Source: Cannabis sativa (taxonomy: Eukaryota > Streptophyta > Magnoliopsida > Rosales > Cannabaceae). From it: a DNA stretch of 64,000 nt. The stretch's first letter is position 1. Every line of letters starts with the position of its first letter. The stretch is taken from NCBI RefSeq assembly GCF_029168945.1, contig NC_083604.1, positions 9,106,812 through 9,170,811 on the forward strand, written 5' to 3'. A model generated the notes under the pieces. The model was not told where the DNA came from, made no database searches, and worked only from the letters and a program-made list of their open reading frames with translations. Made by a program: the position numbers and the translations under genes. Positions 24,401-36,311 of this stretch are shown here, piece after piece.

Positions 24401-27400
24401 TGCAGCGTGGATGACGTATTGTGAGAACTCAATGAGACATTTTAAGAAAGCATTTGCTCACAAGTAAATGCCCCTCTCCTTATCCACTTAACATTTCTTA
24501 CTCATTTGTATAATCTTGTCTAAGTTGTCATCTCTTTTGTTTCAGGCAAGATTGGTCTGATGCATACTATATTGGGAAACTCTGTGAAAAGCTTGGGTTC
24601 TCTAGTGACATATCATTATCATATTATGACAAGTCTATTAACTTGAATCCATCAGCTGTGGATTCTGTGTACAGGATGCATGCTTCACGCTTAAAGTTGC
24701 TTTTTACATGTGGAAAACAGAACCTAGAGGCTTTAAAGGTTTTCGGTTTTCATGCTTCTCCACCGTTACCTAATTATTTAGAACTGGCAAGATTTCTTTT
24801 CTTTCTACCATTTTACATTTTTTTTTTCTAAATTATCTTCGTCATTCCAGGTTCTTTCAGTATATTCCTTTAGTCAATCAAACAAAGATGCTGTCCTGAA
24901 TGTCTTAAATAGAATGGATGCTGAGAATGCCCGAACCGATAGGAGCAAACAAGAAGATGCTGGAGAAATAAGGCACGAGGATTTACTTACACTGGAGGTG
25001 TGGCGTATTCTTTACAGTGATTGTCTTTCTGCCCTTGAAGCATGTGTTGAAGGGGATCTGAAGCATTTTCATAAAGCTAGATATATGCTTGCTCAAAGTC
25101 TATATAAAAGAGGTGATACTGGCGATTTAGAGAAGGCAAAGGATGAACTCTCTTTTTGCTTCAAATCATCTCGATCATCTTTCACAATTAACATGTGGGA
25201 GATTGATAGCACAGTCAAGAAGGGAAGGTAGAACTTATCATTATTTCCAACTACATATTTGGAACAAAATAGTAATGTAGTAGAGTACCAAGGTTAAAAT
25301 CTAAAAAATAAGTAAACAAATCTAATAGAAAATAGTAACAATTTTGTAAGCAATTTTTCAAGGTATTAAAGGGGGAAAAAAGAGGCTGAATAGAGAACCA
25401 GAATATGAGGGTCTTTCATCCTTCTGTCATATAGATTTGATAGCAAGATTGCAATGTTATGATTCATCACATCGTTCTGTTGGACTGTGCTGGATTTTAG
25501 CTTTCTAATTGAACTGTCTAGTATTTCATGTAAATTTGTAACTTCTTTATAAGAAACAGTACATATGCTATGTAAAATAGTCTTATAGAAAGAGGATGAT
25601 GAAAAAGAAATCACATCAATGAAAATCAATCCCTTGATAAATCTGAAAACGTAAACAACTTAAATTCTTTATCATCATGTAAAATAGTTTTAGTTTTTGT
25701 TTTCTCCAAATGCATCATTACCAACTAGATAGTATTCCCTATGTAGAAGACTTTTCATAATTTTCATTGTAAATCCTAGCAACTCGACAAAAGAATTATA
25801 ATATTGTTTCTAATTGTCTCACTGCCTGTATTCGTTCCCCCTGTTAAGTAGTTTTTTTTAAGTTGATACTTAACAAGATCTTTTGCACAGACGCAAAAAC
25901 CCTGGAATCTCTGGGAGCAAAAAGATCCTTGAAGTTAACTTACCTGAAAGTTCTCGGAAATTTATTACTTGTATCCGCAAGTATCTGTTATTCTATTTGA
26001 AACTGTTAGAGGAGACTGGAGACATCTGTACACTAGAACGTGCTTATGTATCTCTTCGAGCAGATAAAAGGGTAACCATTCAAACTAGACTCATTGCTTG
26101 ATTTATTTTATTTTGATTTAAAGTTTAAGAGTGGCAGTATGTAGTTCAAAATTCAATTTTCTCTTGGTTAATTTCTTTTCATAAACAAGTTAATCAACAA
26201 TTTTATTGGTCTTTGTATTTTTTGGTGTTTTGCAGTTCTCCTTGTGCATTGAGGATCTTGTACCAGTAGCACTTGGGAGATATGTTAAGGCCCTTGTTTC
26301 ATCCATGGGTCAAGCTGAGAAGGTTGGCGGTGCCGCAAGCAGTTCTGAGCAAATACTGGAGAAACTGTTTTCTTTATTCATTGAACAGGGGAACTTGTGG
26401 CCAGAGATATGTAGCTTGTCTGAGACTAAGGGTCCAGAGACATCAGAGAGCAGCTTATATGGGTATTCCTCATTTATCAGTTTGACTTTGCTTCAGAGAT
26501 GTATTGCCCTGTTGGATTTTTCTGCATCTTTCTTCTTGTGGCGCCCATTAGATAAAATTCTCAAAATTTAGGATTCCTAACTATTTTAGAGAAATTCAAT
26601 TCTTTAATAGTTGCGTACGTTTGTTAAATATGCTATTCTTTTCTTGTTTGCATGAAAGCAGTGCACTCTTTTTAATGTTGCAGGTATCTCCACGGACATA
26701 TCACGTTATTAGAGAGAAATGGCAAGCTGGAAATACTTGAAGGAATAAATGAGAAGATTCGAAAGCGTTTTAAGAATCCAAAATTGTCGAATAGTAATTG
26801 TGCTAAAGTTTGCAGGCATGCTTCGGTTGCTTGGTGTCGTTCACTTATAATTAGCCTTGGACAGATCACTCCGTCACTGCCTACACCATCCACTGAGACT
26901 CACGTACTTTGTCAATCAGATGGTTCTTTGGACAGCCAATTGCTTTGTGTTGATTTGCAAATAGATGAGCTATGGAATTCAGCATTTGAGAACCCAACCC
27001 AATTGAAAGCTCTTGAAATAAAATGGAGGCCAATATTGTCAAAAATGAAACATGTAATGATTAAGAAGGTGTCAGATGAAAATTTGGAGGCGGCCAATGC
27101 TTTGCTTAAGTCTTCTTATAACTTTCACCGTGAGAGCTCATGTGTAATGCCGCCATCTGGTGTCAACCTTTTTTTGGTTCCATCTTGGTTAGCAAGGGAC
27201 AACCAGTTTCAACCAAGTATGAATGGCATTGAAATTCTTGATCTCAGCGTTCCAAGGAAGCTTATCTTGTGGGCATATACGCTATTGCATGGTCGTTATG
27301 CAAATATCTCAGTTGTTGTGAAGTATTGTGAAGAAAATGCAAAGGTATGAAAACTCACCAATTCAGCATATACTCTGCAGGGGCTTTTCATTAAAGCATC

Positions 27401-28165
27401 TCTTTTGATATCATTTTATTTTTGTTTTCCTCCTAGTTTACACGACCTTGTTGAGGAACGTACAACTGTTAACATCAAGGGGGATTTTATGCCATTAAAA
27501 GCCCCTAGTGTCTAATAATATGCAATACCTGGTGATGGAGGCAATGAAACTTTACTGATTTATCATGGGATTTGACTGTTTTGCAGTCAAAAATGAAAAA
27601 AGGAGCTGGCACCACATCTGCTGTCTCAAATGCAAGCATACCAAATGTTGTCACTACCCAAACAGGTTATGATCTTATCATCTACTTCACCCTTGTCAGG
27701 TGCTTATCAAGACAGTACATTAGATTATAAAATAAATCCACCATTCACAAGTATTGAAGCATTTGTATAGACATTATTGCGTTTTGTGTGGACATACCTG
27801 GTGAAGTGCTTATCGAGACTGTTCATTAGAATTTAAATTCTGTGTTTCACTAGTGTTGAAACTTTTGGATAGACATTATTGGGTTTTGTGTAGACATACT
27901 GTACTTTGCGAAAAACTGATAGTTGTGGAATATGGTTGTAGGTGGTCAAAGAGATGGAGCTGGGCATGGGGGAGGAAATGATGCGGAGGCTACTCCTCAA
28001 ACCCCAGCAGCCTCTGCTTCAGTGGCTGAGGGCAATGCCACTCCCTCTTCAAACCCATCTTCTTGTTCGATGGACAGTCAGAAGGTTTTATTTGCTGCTC
28101 AGCAACACAGTAACTACACTGGAGAGAAGAGTAATGCCATGGCACAGGAAGCAGATCCAAATTAA
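15404..28165 (+). CDS. CABIN1: CABIN1-like subunit of the HIRA histone chaperone complex
   Basis: Coding exons: 15404-15406, 15491-15565, 15855-15974, 16058-16098, 16800-17011, 17155-19043, 19606-19812, 19985-20635, 20817-21052, 21178-21388, 23710-23865, 24306-24463, 24546-24738, 24851-25227, 25891-26071, 26236-26462, 26684-27344, 27587-27665, 27942-28165. They sum to 5901 bases, in frame, giving 1966 residues; reading phases agree at every junction. The protein begins [10 protein letters not shown] and has TPR-like helices at about residues 30-180 ([31 protein letters not shown]), a basic motif [17 protein letters not shown] near 345, and more TPR-like repeats around 1270-1400. In animals and Arabidopsis CABIN1 acts in the nucleus with HIRA and ubinuclein to deposit histone H3.3; that role is inferred from similarity. 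Oddities: exon 1 contributes only the ATG, intron 2 has a GC donor, and intron 10 is swollen by a retroelement. No premature stop was found, so the gene is probably intact. Confidence 0.93.
21655..23310 (-). pseudogene. Copia gag-RT-RNase H remnant
   Basis: Minus-strand reading starts with a short gag beginning [11 protein letters not shown] at about 23310, then after a deletion shows [29 protein letters not shown] (22860-22780), a [17 protein letters not shown] region (about 22400-22280) and an RNase H end with HIEINRHFI and a terminus at 21659. Many stops and frameshifts are present, and an 89-bp 5S rRNA fragment interrupts reverse transcriptase at 22643. It cannot encode a working polyprotein. 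Confidence 0.88.
22643..22731 (+). pseudogene. 5'-truncated 5S rRNA retropseudogene
   Basis: The segment matches plant 5S rRNA from about nucleotide 31 to the 3' end: GAACTCCGCAGTTAAGCGTG, then GCTTGGGCGAGAGTAGTACT, then GGATGGGTGACCTCCTGGGA, ending GTTGCACCCCC. It is flanked by a perfect 12-bp repeat AAGTATGATCGG (22631-22642 and 22732-22743); removing insert plus one repeat restores the copia reading. The internal pol III control region (A box, intermediate element, C box) is retained, but the first 30 bases are gone, so no normal 5S rRNA could be made. Loss of the 5' end with a target duplication points to LINE-type reverse transcription. Confidence 0.93.
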
Positions 28166-28700
28166 GGCTGACTTTATATACATGTATATAAAAATTAATC
28201 GAGGCCTAGTAAATTTAACTGTACGTAGCATTTCAAGGATCATATCACTGTATCAAGTAGTTAAAATGTTCTAACAAGTGACAACAATGTAAAAAAAAAA
28301 TTTCATTGCAGCTTGTTGTGTTCACACTTTGAAAGTCTCAATTGTTTGCTCTGGAACCTTCTAGCGGGTGTTGATCCCGTTTGTCTTCTGGTACCTCTTC
28401 CAGTTGATGATTCATCCATTGTGGTGTTTTTTTCCCTTCTATCCTTTCATTTAATTTGGTCTTAGCTTTACTGTTTCTTCATTATTACTCTTTCCCTTTC
28501 ACCTCCTTTGCATTTATTGTTCTGATCTTCTTCTCAGAAGATCTGGATTCTATCAACACTTCTCTTGGTTCTTATTCTTCTTAAAACCTTGGAAATCCAA
28601 ATTTGTATCTATTTGGGCTGCCATTTGCTCTTTTTTTTTTTTGAAATGTTTAGGGTTTAGGAATTAGGGTTTAGGATATTAAGCTTAAGCTCTACAGATT
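28166..28700 (+). other. 3' UTR and downstream flank of the CABIN1-like gene
   Basis: Follows the TAA at 28163-28165. No clear AATAAA signal stands out, and the first 150 bases are AT-rich with an A-run near 28290. From about 28330 the sequence is T-rich and may already belong to the LINE relic downstream. A degenerate telomere-like run (TTTAGGGTTTAGG, then ATTAGGGTTTAGG) sits at about 28649-28677. Confidence 0.45.
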
Positions 28701-28889
28701 TTATCATAATTGCATGAAGGGATGGATGGATTCGCCTACTACTACCTTCTCTTACAAGGGCTTTCTTACGAGGTATGTGTTTCTCCTTGGCTATTTAAGA
28801 TTTTGGGTTTTCTATAAATCCTTACTCCTATATTTCTCCCAAACTTTAACTTCCCTTAAACCTCTGAGTATTGTTGTCTTCGTCTGGTC

Positions 28890-29728
28890 CTTTTCCATGG
28901 ATTCCATTACCCAAACCTTGTTTCAAAACTTATTCCTTACTAAGAAAGAGTCTATTATTCATGAGCTTGTTGATGACAATCCCATAATCGATCATGGTAA
29001 TAAAGCCTACTGTTTGGGTTTTCGTGTTCTTACACCTAGAACTATTAAACTTAAGTGGTTTGACCATGAGAAATGTCTGAATTATTAGAGCACCCATTAC
29101 CTTCTCTGATTATGATTTTGGAATGTTTGTGGCTCAGTTTAGTTGTGAGGGTGACATGAGAAGAGTTTTAGAAAGCCAACCCTGACATTTCAATCACTGC
29201 CTTATTACTTGTGCTAATCCTGATGGGTTAGATACTCTGTCCCCTTATCAACTTTGTTTTCTCCCTTTTTGGATTTAGACTCATTCTATTCCTTTTGAGA
29301 AAAAATCCTACAAGCTTGCTAAACTCATAGGTGATAAGATTGGTGACTTCCTTGAGGTTGATAATAATACTCTAGTTTTTGGTCTCTTTCTTCGTGGTAG
29401 AATTCTTAGTGATGTGTCTAAGCCTATGAGTTACCTAATATATGTTATCATTGTGGCATGTTTGATCACATTCTTACTAAGTGTCTCTTACCTGAAAAAA
29501 TGTGATGAGTACCCTTATCCTCCTCCTCTCCCCTATAAAATTCCTCTAAAAGCTCTTGCTAAATCGTTATTCATACGTAATCCTTTTGGTATGTCTAATT
29601 CTATTTCATTTGAGGATATGGCTATCCCTTCTTATAATCAAGACCAATATTTGGTAGTTGCTGTTAGCCAAATCATTACCACACTTAGGCTGGCCCATCT
29701 GTTTGACTTCGACTGGTTTAGAGACTAG
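28890..29728 (+). pseudogene. LINE ORF1 relic (DUF4283 / CCHC type)
   Basis: Broken plus-strand frames contain features of plant L1 ORF1 nucleic-acid-binding proteins: a DUF4283-like stretch (KKESIIHELVDD and KSYKLAKLIGDKIGDFLEV), a VSKPMSYLPNICYHCG-type region in shifted frames, and a CCHC knuckle C-x2-C-x4-H-x4-C near 29440-29480. At least three frameshifts or stops break it. No reverse transcriptase follows; the relic ends at the MITE. Confidence 0.6.
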
Positions 29729-29730
29729 GA

Positions 29731-30165
29731 GCTTGTTTGGCTGTGTTTTCAGTTTTCAGTTTTTAAAATTGTGTTTTTAAAAGTGAGAATAGAAAACAGT
29801 TTTTTGTCACTTTAAAAATTTAATGGTGTTTGGCACAAATTTTTAAAAACTGTTTTTAGATTTTTTCTTACGAAAAAAAAATCAATATTTTAGCACCATA
29901 TCCGGGTCTAGGTTCGGGTATGGTTTCGGGTCTAGGATCCGAGTATGAGAGCAAAATATAAAATATAATATGTGTTAGACAAAAAAATTATTTTTGAAAA
30001 GTGAAAACAACATTTTGATGTTTTCTGTTTTCTAGTTTTTTAAAATTCAATTTTTAAAAAATAGTTTTTAAAATTTTTTGCCAAACGACTCCTAATAGTT
30101 TTTAAAAATTGTCTTCAGTTTTAAAAAACAGAATACAGTTTTTAAACTGTAAAGCCAAACATCTT
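29731..30165. mobile_element. MITE with TGTTTGGCT-type inverted ends
   Basis: Begins GCTTGTTTGGCTG and ends AAAGCCAAACATCTT, imperfect terminal inverted repeats rich in GTTTTTAAAA words. CTAGGA stands directly outside both ends (29725-29730 and 30166-30171), consistent with a target duplication of six or more bases. No coding capacity. The superfamily is uncertain; hAT or Mutator would fit. Confidence 0.6.
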
Positions 30166-30171
30166 CTAGGA

Positions 30172-30303
30172 CTTCGGTGAATAACCTTGGGAATTTTTTG
30201 TAGATGCTTAGTACTCCTGAGATCATGTCTTACTCAGCCAGACTTGTCATATGAGGAACAACCAGTACAAATACTTGATAGAAGAGAAAAAAGTCTTGAG
30301 AAG
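30172..30303 (+). pseudogene. Chromovirus polyprotein C-terminus, first part
   Basis: The frame around 30235-30300 reads SYEEQPVQILDRREK, the conserved junction between integrase and chromodomain of Tekay/Del-type gypsy elements. The match continues at 33304 after a 3-kb insertion. An extra A in the GAAAAAAG run shifts the frame just before the break. The upstream polyprotein is absent, being cut off at the MITE. Confidence 0.75.
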
Positions 30304-33303
30304 TGTAACGCCCCGATATTTTGCCTTATTTTACAAAAATACTATTTTCATGCATAATTTGAAAAGATAAAAAAAAAATAATTTAAATACAACAGTGGAT
30401 TTTAAAAAAAATCAAAATGCAACAGAGAAGGATCCTTCATTTGTAAAACAAGATACAGTAAGTAAATAATTTTAAATAATGCATTTCCACTGTGTTAGAT
30501 TTATCAACTGCTTAAAATAAAACTAAGGCACCACCGGCGTTCTAGATCGTTTGTCCGCCCGTAGCCGCTCACAGTATACGTACTTAACCGACCTCGCTCA
30601 CTATACATACTTCCCTGTCTAATACCTGTAGGGGAAAAGTAAGGGGGGTGAGCTAAAAGCTCAGTAAGGAAATGCTTATCAAACAATACCATATAATATC
30701 ACACATACCATTAATGTATTTATTAAGTTTTAGCAATATCATACATGCTCTTTTATAACTATAACCAAATAACTGTACATATGGAAACCTTTATCATACA
30801 AGTCTATACTATTTGTTCACACCGTACACATGTACAGAGATCATAACTCCAATATCATACTCATAACATAATCATATCAATACTATAAATGATAATAACA
30901 TTATCACAACATTGGCATATCATAGCCATTACTTACATAACCTGGACCTAGCCTGACCCTACAATATCCTGGGCCTAATCTGCCCATATAATAACATGGG
31001 CCTATGCAGCCCTACCATTGTTATAGGATAGGGTATCTCTATATTCAACAGTAACATCACTGTATCATACCCACATAACAATCTCATACACGACTCAGTA
31101 AAATGCAGGGTAGGGTATCTCTACATTCAACGGCCTTATCCCGTATCATACACCACAATGGTCCCCCACTTTACCTGAGACGTTAGCATACAACATACAA
31201 CATACAACATACACTATACACCATACAACATACAATACACAACATACAACATACAACATATACAAGTCATAACAATCATAATTTATATATCAATTTACGA
31301 ATATTGTATCCATACCACACATTCTCAGTACCATATACAGACTTATAATAACAAATCATAACTCATTTTTCAGTACACAAAGAATCTAAATTTATGCAGA
31401 TAAACACATATAAAACTATCTAATTTCCTTACCTCAAATCCCGCTGCTTAAGAGTTGTTATCTCGTCACTACTACCTATAATAAGACATGGGTCAAGGCC
31501 CTAATATTAAAATTCGTACTCTTACAGTACAGCAGAAAGATTACTATTTTAGACCAACAACTACACTAATTCAGTAAAAGTTGTCTTCATAAAAGTTATA
31601 GAAAATTCCATTATCTTTCCAATGATATAAAGATCATTAAAAATGGATTAAAACTGAGAGAGTTATGATTGTTTTACTGAAACTATTTCTGAGAAGGAAT
31701 ATGGAGTAACGAATTATACGACTTAGCAAAAATACAAACTTTTTACATTGAAAGGTTCAGAACTAGAAGATAACATCTTCATGAAAGTTTTAGGAAATTA
31801 AATTCCCTTTCCAATGATACCAAAATCTCTGAAATTGGAATTATATTCAAAGAGATATTACAATTTTACCAAAACAGTTTTGGAAGAACAAGATTCAAGA
31901 AACGAATTACATGATACAGAAGGAAACTAACTTTTCGACATAGTATAACTCCGAATTCACGAAATGTTTCTTCATGAAACTTATGAAAAATTGAATAATC
32001 TTTGAAACCATATATAGATCATTAAAAATGGACAAGAATTGAGAGAGTTATGGTATTTTAAGTGAAAGTACGTTTTCTGGGAATATGAAAAAAACGATTT
32101 ACAACAATATCAGAAAGATGATAATTTTCGACATATAATATCACCGAAATGGTGAATAGTTTCTTCATAAGAATTTTAGATCATCGAATAAGATTTCTAA
32201 CGATACAAAAATCGCTGGAAACGGATCAATATTGAGAGAGATATGACTATTTTACTAAGACAATAATTTTTAGAAAAAAAAATAAAAAAAAACGAGATTT
32301 CATAGTTTAACCTAAAAGTTCACAACAATAAGTGGAAGAACTCTCTTACCTCTTGATGACTCTTCTTAATCAGTGCTAGATCTTGAAATCTCAAATTATT
32401 AGAATGGTGATGATGATCTCAATGTTATGTTGATGAAAATCATGAGTGTTGTTTGGCGAAGAGAATGAAACAAGAAGGAAAATTATAAATCTTTGATAGA
32501 TAGCGAGATGGATAACTTGTAGGGTATATGATTTTATGAGTGTCTTCTCTAAGAATTGTATTCAGGCTGAAAGAAAGAGATTGAGATTGAGTTTTATTTT
32601 TCTCAGGGTTAGAGGCTCTGCATATTACGTATCAAGAATATGATAGATTTAGGTTTTATAATCTAATTAAACCCATAAAAGAAAATAATAAAATAACCCC
32701 TGTAATCTAATACTAATTTAACTCTAAATAGAATAATTAAATAAAAATCTTATTTGTTAGATATAAGTTTTAAATTTGAATTTTAAAACTTAGGGTTTCT
32801 ATACTAAACTTAACAGGTCGTCACTTTGTACCTTAATTTTGACCCCAATAAAGTTAAAATTACGATAAATCTATTTCTACATAATTGATAGATCTTTGAA
32901 TTATCTTTCCAACGCCACTGAAATCACCTCAATCCGAGCTCTAGAACTCCAGATATGATAGTTTTAGTAAAACAGTTTTTAATCCTGCGAATTTATCCAA
33001 ACCTACGAATTTTTAACATTAATTCTATAATAATGTTATTTAATATCGCTTATACCATTAATTAAAATCCACTAAATAATTTATAAAACCCTAATAAACT
33101 TTCATATTGGGCTTTAATTAAATGATTACCTACCTTGTAAAAATACCATAATATTTTACTTTCGCAGTTAATATAACTTTAACTTTCTCTAGAAAATTGG
33201 TACAATAATCTAAGCAACAATCTCAACTCACTAACAACTCACACAATTAATATCCCAAGGAGAGAAAAAAAAAATTAAATACTATTTTAATCTGGATATT
33301 ATA
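30304..33303 (-). repeat. Solo LTR, 3000 bp, inside the chromodomain
   Basis: The insert starts TGTAACGCCCC and ends GGATATTATA (a mutated form of GGATATTACA), flanked by the 5-bp duplication AGAAG at 30299-30303 and 33304-33308. No retroelement coding was found inside, so it is a solo LTR left by LTR-LTR recombination. It includes ACAACATAC micro-repeats (about 31190-31262) and four tandem copies of a ~193-bp unit (from 31585). The terminal GGATATTACA motif also ends the fragment at 36312-37320. Confidence 0.78.
31585..32335. repeat. Tandem repeat, ~193-bp unit, about four copies
   Basis: The marker CTTCAT(A/G)A recurs at 31585, 31777, 31970 and 32163, giving spacings of 192, 193 and 193 bases. 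Each unit has a TTTCCAATGATA-like word, a GAGAGAGTTATG-like word and a TTTTACTAAAAC-like word in the same order. A diverged further copy lies near 32880-32980. The units belong to the solo LTR. Confidence 0.75.
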
Positions 33304-33452
33304 AGAAGCAAGAAAGTTGCACTGGTAAAAGTATTATGGAAGGACAGTAAAGTAGAAGAAGCAACCTGGGAACTCGAGACGGATATGCAGCAGAATTATC
33401 TTGAGTTGTTCGGGTAAATTTCGGGACGAATTTTCTATAAGGAGGGGGTAAT
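33304..33452 (+). pseudogene. Chromovirus chromodomain end and polypurine tract
   Basis: Plus-strand frame reads VALVKVLWKDSKVEEATWEL, the C-terminal chromodomain motif of chromoviruses, which directs integration to marked chromatin. A stop lies at 33415-33417. A purine-rich tract, AAGGAGGGGGTAAT, directly precedes the LTR. It is the second half of the relic that starts at 30172. Confidence 0.8.
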
Positions 33453-36311
33453 TGTAATACCTTGGATTTAAGAAATGGATTAGCAAAACCCTAATTAAAT
33501 AATTATGAATAATTGAGGAATTATATTATTATATAGTTCAATATATGAGAATTTATTTGATTTATATTATGGTAAGACCCCGTTGGTGAGCTAGGGGCAT
33601 TTTAGTAATTATGACCCGGGAAGGGTAAAATGATGAAATTAATTTAATTACGTGCTTAATAGAACTATATTATTATATAGTATGTCTGTGTTGTCTTTTC
33701 AGGTGTGTTCTGACAGGTTGGCGCGGTATATTCACAACCGTGTATTTCGGTTCGGGCCCGAAATGCAAATTAGATTGAATTATTTGGCATTTTATTTGAT
33801 AATGAGAAATCTGAATTTTATTTGAAAATAAATGAGCATGAAATGACAATTATGCCCTTGTGAGTGATTATGCATGATTGTATGGCCCTAAGGGCAAAAA
33901 GGTCTTTTGATATTTATTGATTTACTTTAATAAAATTGATTTTTAAGGGAAATGAAAAGAGGAATTTTGGTTTTGCTTCCCCCATACTCGTCCCTCTCTC
34001 TCTATCTCTATAAACCTATTTTTCAACTTTGATTTTGGAAAGAAATTGCTTGATTTGGAGCTTGAAATTTGTGGGTTTTTGAGCTTGGAATTGAAGGGAG
34101 TTCTAGCTATATTTGAGGTAATTTTACAGCTTTTAATTTTGATTGTTGTTGCTGAATTTGTTGGTTGAGAAGCATGTTTTCTAATTTTTAATGTTCTTGA
34201 TTGCATGAGTGTTAATCTTTATAAGTTTGAGTATCAATTTCATGATCTTGTGGTGATTTCTATTGTTGATCTTTAGATGAAATTCTAGGGTGCTTCTAAT
34301 GATTGAATTTGGTCTTTAGTTGTTAATTATGCTACTGGAAAATGTTTGGGGGTTGAAGGATTTAAAGCTCAAGTTCATGAGCTTGAACTTTGTTGGTTTA
34401 AATGCATGATTTTGAATTGATTGTGTAATTTGAATTTTGAGAGTTGTTGTTGATGTTGTTTGCTCTCTGTTATGATGATTTTTATCTGTAAGAAGTTAAT
34501 TTTGGGTATGGTTTGATTAAGGTTCGAATATATGGAAAAGTGGGCATTTTTAGACCTTAAAATCTGGTTTTCTGGGTTTTTCGAACCTAGTGGTCGCGGC
34601 CAGATTTATGGTCGCCGCGACCATAAAACCCAGCAGAGAGCTATCTTTTTTTTGATTTTGTTTTGACCATAACTTTTGACTCGGGACTCCGTTTTGGACA
34701 TTCTTTATATCATTGGAAAGCTCGTTCCGAGCTCTTTATGATTATGTGTATTTTGAATGCCAACTTTATATTTTGTGAAAGTGAAATTAGGGATTAACCC
34801 TATTTGTGAAATCCCGGGTTGTGTGACTAGGATTACCGACACCTGATCAGGAGCACCCAGGGGTTTGGAATCTCTGTTTTTGCGGGACAACATGTAAGAC
34901 AGTAATTCGCACGTAGAGTATGCGCGGTGGCGCTTATGTTGAATATGATATATGTGAGTAACTGCAACCGGGATTAGGGTTATTACCCTAACATGAGCGG
35001 TTTAATAGCCTAGGGTTATTACCCTAGTGATATATGTTGTGTAATACTATGCCATGGCAGATATATCTATATATGGGGATTATGAATTATGCGCTTAAGG
35101 CACAATTAAACTAGACTCGGTGAGCTAGTACCTTGAGTTTAATTTTAATGCGGTCTAAGGTTATTATCCTAGAATATTGTGAATCCAGTGAAAGCATGAG
35201 TTAGGGTTAACACTCTTAGTAAATGTTATCTGAGTATATAGAAATGTATTATATGAGTGATTACATAGTGTGCAAGTTAGGGTTATTACCCTAAGATTAT
35301 ATATGTTGTAGTAAATATTGAACACACGCATGTATGTTAAGAGTTATGTGTATAAGACATAACTGGGTTAGACCTGGTATATATCACCAGGATAAACCAC
35401 CGAAAGAACGTAATACATGGATTACGTATATACATGAATAGGGTTATGCGAGCAAGGCATAACCTGGTTAGGCTCGGTAACCAGAACCGAGGTAAACCCT
35501 ACTGAGGCCTTATTGTATATAGACGTGTGAGAGCAACACGTAGGTCTACGCCACGTAGACATAAATAGGCATGTAAGCATAACATGCAAGTCTATAGCAA
35601 ATAGACAAATAGTGCAGTGGCACCAATAATTATGTGTTACATATTGAGATTAAGGGTTATGCGTCAAGGCATAATCAAGTTAGACTCGGTAACTAGAACC
35701 GAGATGAACTATTCTAAGGCCTTATTGTAATTAGACGTGTGAGAGCAACACGTAGGTCTACACCACGTAGATATATATAGATGTGTGAGCGCAACACATA
35801 GGCCTACGCCACGTAGACATAAATAGGCATGTGAGTGTGACATGCAGGTCTGTGACACACATACATATACGAATGGCATTACTGTTTAAATAACATGATG
35901 AACATATTATATTTGTTATGATTTATACTGTCTTGCTGGGCTTGGCTCACTGGTGCTCTACTGTGCAGGAAATGGTAAGGCATTAGCTAATGAGCCATGA
36001 GTTCTGGAGCTGGGCGAAGAATGTACATGTCCGGGCCATATCTGACCAAGCGGGTTAAGGGTCTACCAGTGTTGAATTTTCGAAACTCTATTTTGCCGCT
36101 TAGGCCGACTAACTGAAAGAGACTTGTAATAAAGTTTGTAAATATTTTTGGGATCCCAACTGTTGTAAAGTTTAAAGTATTACAAGTTTTATTTTCATTC
36201 CGTTTATTGCAAAAGTTTAAATTCTGCGCTATTTTGATTAGTAATCCCGTTTAGGGGATTAGGGTTTCGTAAATAACTTGGGTAGCGTGCCTAATTATTT
36301 ATGGCGTTACA
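33453..36311 (+). repeat. 3' LTR of the chromovirus relic
   Basis: A 2859-bp LTR starting TGTAATACC after the polypurine tract and ending GGCGTTACA. It contains repeated GGGTTATTACCCTA blocks (34970-35300) and a 212-bp imperfect duplication (units from about 35441 and 35654) rich in CACGTAG hairpin words. The matching 5' LTR and most of the polyprotein are missing. Small open frames here (33943-34206, 34705-34893) show no domains. Confidence 0.8.

Noticed and set aside
24739..24850. Continuation of exon 13 as a separate short gene (frame ending near 24831)
   Set aside because: The frame runs into a 112-base intron with good GT and AG ends; the protein continues at 24851.
31190..31262. CRISPR-like array of short repeats
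   Set aside because: ACAACATAC runs have no distinct spacers and lie in a plant LTR; simple microsatellite.
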